From positions 1 to 5,435 of the forward strand of contig JAHRWI010000123.1 in assembly GCA_019090225.1 (NCBI GenBank): 5,435 nucleotides of DNA. Direction: 5' to 3'. The notes beneath the pieces were generated by a model. That model did not search any database, had not been told where the DNA came from, and worked only from the letters and a program-made list of their open reading frames with translations. Positions within the stretch are counted from its first letter, which is position 1, and every line of letters begins with the position of its first letter. Below, one piece after another: positions 4,599 through 5,435 of this stretch. The position numbers and the translations under genes are program-made. This DNA comes from Porticoccaceae bacterium (GTDB lineage: Bacteria > Pseudomonadota > Gammaproteobacteria > Pseudomonadales > Porticoccaceae).

Positions 4599-5435
4599 TG
4601 CTCACCCCGCCATTGGCCGAAACCTTCCAGGTGTGGATGCCATTCTTATGATAGATAGAGTTGGTGCCCCGTACGGCTTTTAACTGACCCAAGGTTGGTT
4701 GTACATAGTCGGTGTCATCCACTGCCCGGCTTTGAATCAAGGCCGGGGAGCCGTCCCAGTCCCATTCGAGACCAAAGCGGGTCAAAGCTCTGGGGGTCAC
4801 TTCGCTAGTAAAGCGGGCCTCGCGCCAGGTGACGCCACCGTCAAAGGAAACATCCACATGGCGAATGCGGCCACGACCTGACCAGGCCAGGCCCTCGACA
4901 AAGTATCTGCCCGGTTTAGCGAGGGGTTTTTCCGGACAGGGGAAGGTGACCACGGAGTTACATTCCTGAACATAGGTGAATTCTCGGGCCTTACCGTCGG
5001 GCATAAGATCTGTGTATTTGGAGGTTTCTTCGCGGTGATGCCAGGGTTTGTTGCCAACCTCCAGGCGCCGCAACCATTTGATGCTGGTGTTGCCTTCCCA
5101 GCCTGGGTTCAACAGCCGCACCGGATAACCTTGCTCCGGTCTTAGCGCTTCACCATTCTGGGCGAAGACGACCAGGGCGTCGTCCAGAGCTTTTTCCATG
5201 GGGATACTGCGGCTCATGTGCGCGCCGTCAGCGCCCTCAGCCAGAATCCAGCTTGCGCCTTTTTCAACGCCGACCTCTTCAAGCAAGGTCGATAACAATA
5301 CACCCGTCCACTCGCAGCAGGACAACATGCCGTGGGTAAATTGAAGTTTATCCATCTGCGCGCCGCGCCATTCCATACCGCCATTGGCGGGACACTCGAG
5401 AAAACGCACCATACTCACCGAAGGAAAGCGCATCA
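4582..5435 (-). CDS. soxC: SoxC, molybdenum-cofactor subunit of sulfane dehydrogenase, 5' part outside window
   Basis: The reading frame enters at the right edge and ends with TAG at 4582, giving 283 residues from the first complete ATG codon; that Met is internal, because SoxC is usually about 420-450 residues, so the signal peptide and the first part of the Mo domain are missing. FLECPANGGMEWRGAQ (11-26) matches the sulfite-oxidase-family site where a Cys (here Cys14) binds molybdenum. QFTHGML then SCCEWTGV (38-45) is typical of SoxC. NPGWEGNTSIKWL (109-121) is the conserved start of the C-terminal dimerisation domain, which fills the rest (to HTWKVSANGG near the end). With SoxD it oxidises SoxY-bound sulfane sulfur; SoxCD acts on the protein-bound sulfur and is not primarily a free-sulfite oxidase. 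The stop overlaps the soxD start by 17 nt. Distinction from plain SorA-type sulfite dehydrogenase rests on the motifs and the neighbours. Confidence 0.96.
   Translation of the reverse strand, partial: MRFPSVSMVRFLECPANGGMEWRGAQMDKLQFTHGMLSCCEWTGVLLSTLLEEVGVEKGASWILAEGADGAHMSRSIPMEKALDDALVVFAQNGEALRPEQGYPVRLLNPGWEGNTSIKWLRRLEVGNKPWHHREETSKYTDLMPDGKAREFTYVQECNSVVTFPCPEKPLAKPGRYFVEGLAWSGRGRIRHVDVSFDGGVTWREARFTSEVTPRALTRFGLEWDWDGSPALIQSRAVDDTDYVQPTLGQLKAVRGTNSIYHKNGIHTWKVSANGGVSNVQIS

Noticed and set aside
4163..4651. Open frame of 162 codons on the plus strand opposite soxD and the end of soxC
   Set aside because: It is antisense to two secure genes, rich in Arg, Ser and Leu as expected of a shadow frame, and has no recognisable motif.

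Overview
The window is a dense, single-strand stretch of a sulfur-oxidation (Sox) operon. Every gene is on the minus strand, so transcription runs from the right edge to the left edge. In transcription order the genes are soxC (5' end outside the window), soxD, soxX, soxY, soxZ, soxA, a small lipoprotein gene that looks like soxK (SoxXA-binding protein), and soxB (3' end outside the window). No convincing gene lies on the plus strand, and there are no RNA genes, mobile elements or CRISPR arrays. No gene-free stretch exceeds 135 bases.

The proteins form one periplasmic pathway. SoxXA (haem c proteins) couples thiosulfate oxidatively to the C-terminal cysteine of SoxY in the SoxYZ carrier. SoxB hydrolyses the terminal sulfone as sulfate. 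SoxCD (Mo protein plus dihaem cytochrome) oxidises the remaining sulfane sulfur on SoxY, and SoxB acts again. The presence of soxCD predicts complete oxidation of thiosulfate to sulfate rather than sulfur-globule storage. The small lipoprotein between soxA and soxB sits where the SoxAX-binding protein gene sits in soxXYZAKB clusters, and it has the expected alanine-rich helical composition.

The organism is most likely an aerobic gammaproteobacterium. The SoxD C-terminal domain resembles cytochrome c5. The order soxCDXYZA...soxB is what I recall for the marine OM60/NOR5 (Halieaceae) group, for example Congregibacter. This placement is an inference from gene order and protein style only.

The junctions are organised differently along the operon. 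soxC/soxD overlap by 17 nt, and soxD/soxX and soxK/soxB share ATGA overlaps, which suggests tight translational coupling. soxX-soxY (114 nt) and soxY-soxZ (135 nt) are separated by unusually structured gaps. The first carries four 11-bp tandem units with a possible internal promoter. The second can fold into two hairpins enclosed by a 7-bp pairing that would mask the soxZ ribosome binding site. These two gaps flank the genes for the carrier protein SoxYZ and are the most unusual feature of the window. Other points of interest are lipobox-like cysteines in SoxB and SoxD, and a GTG start for soxA.
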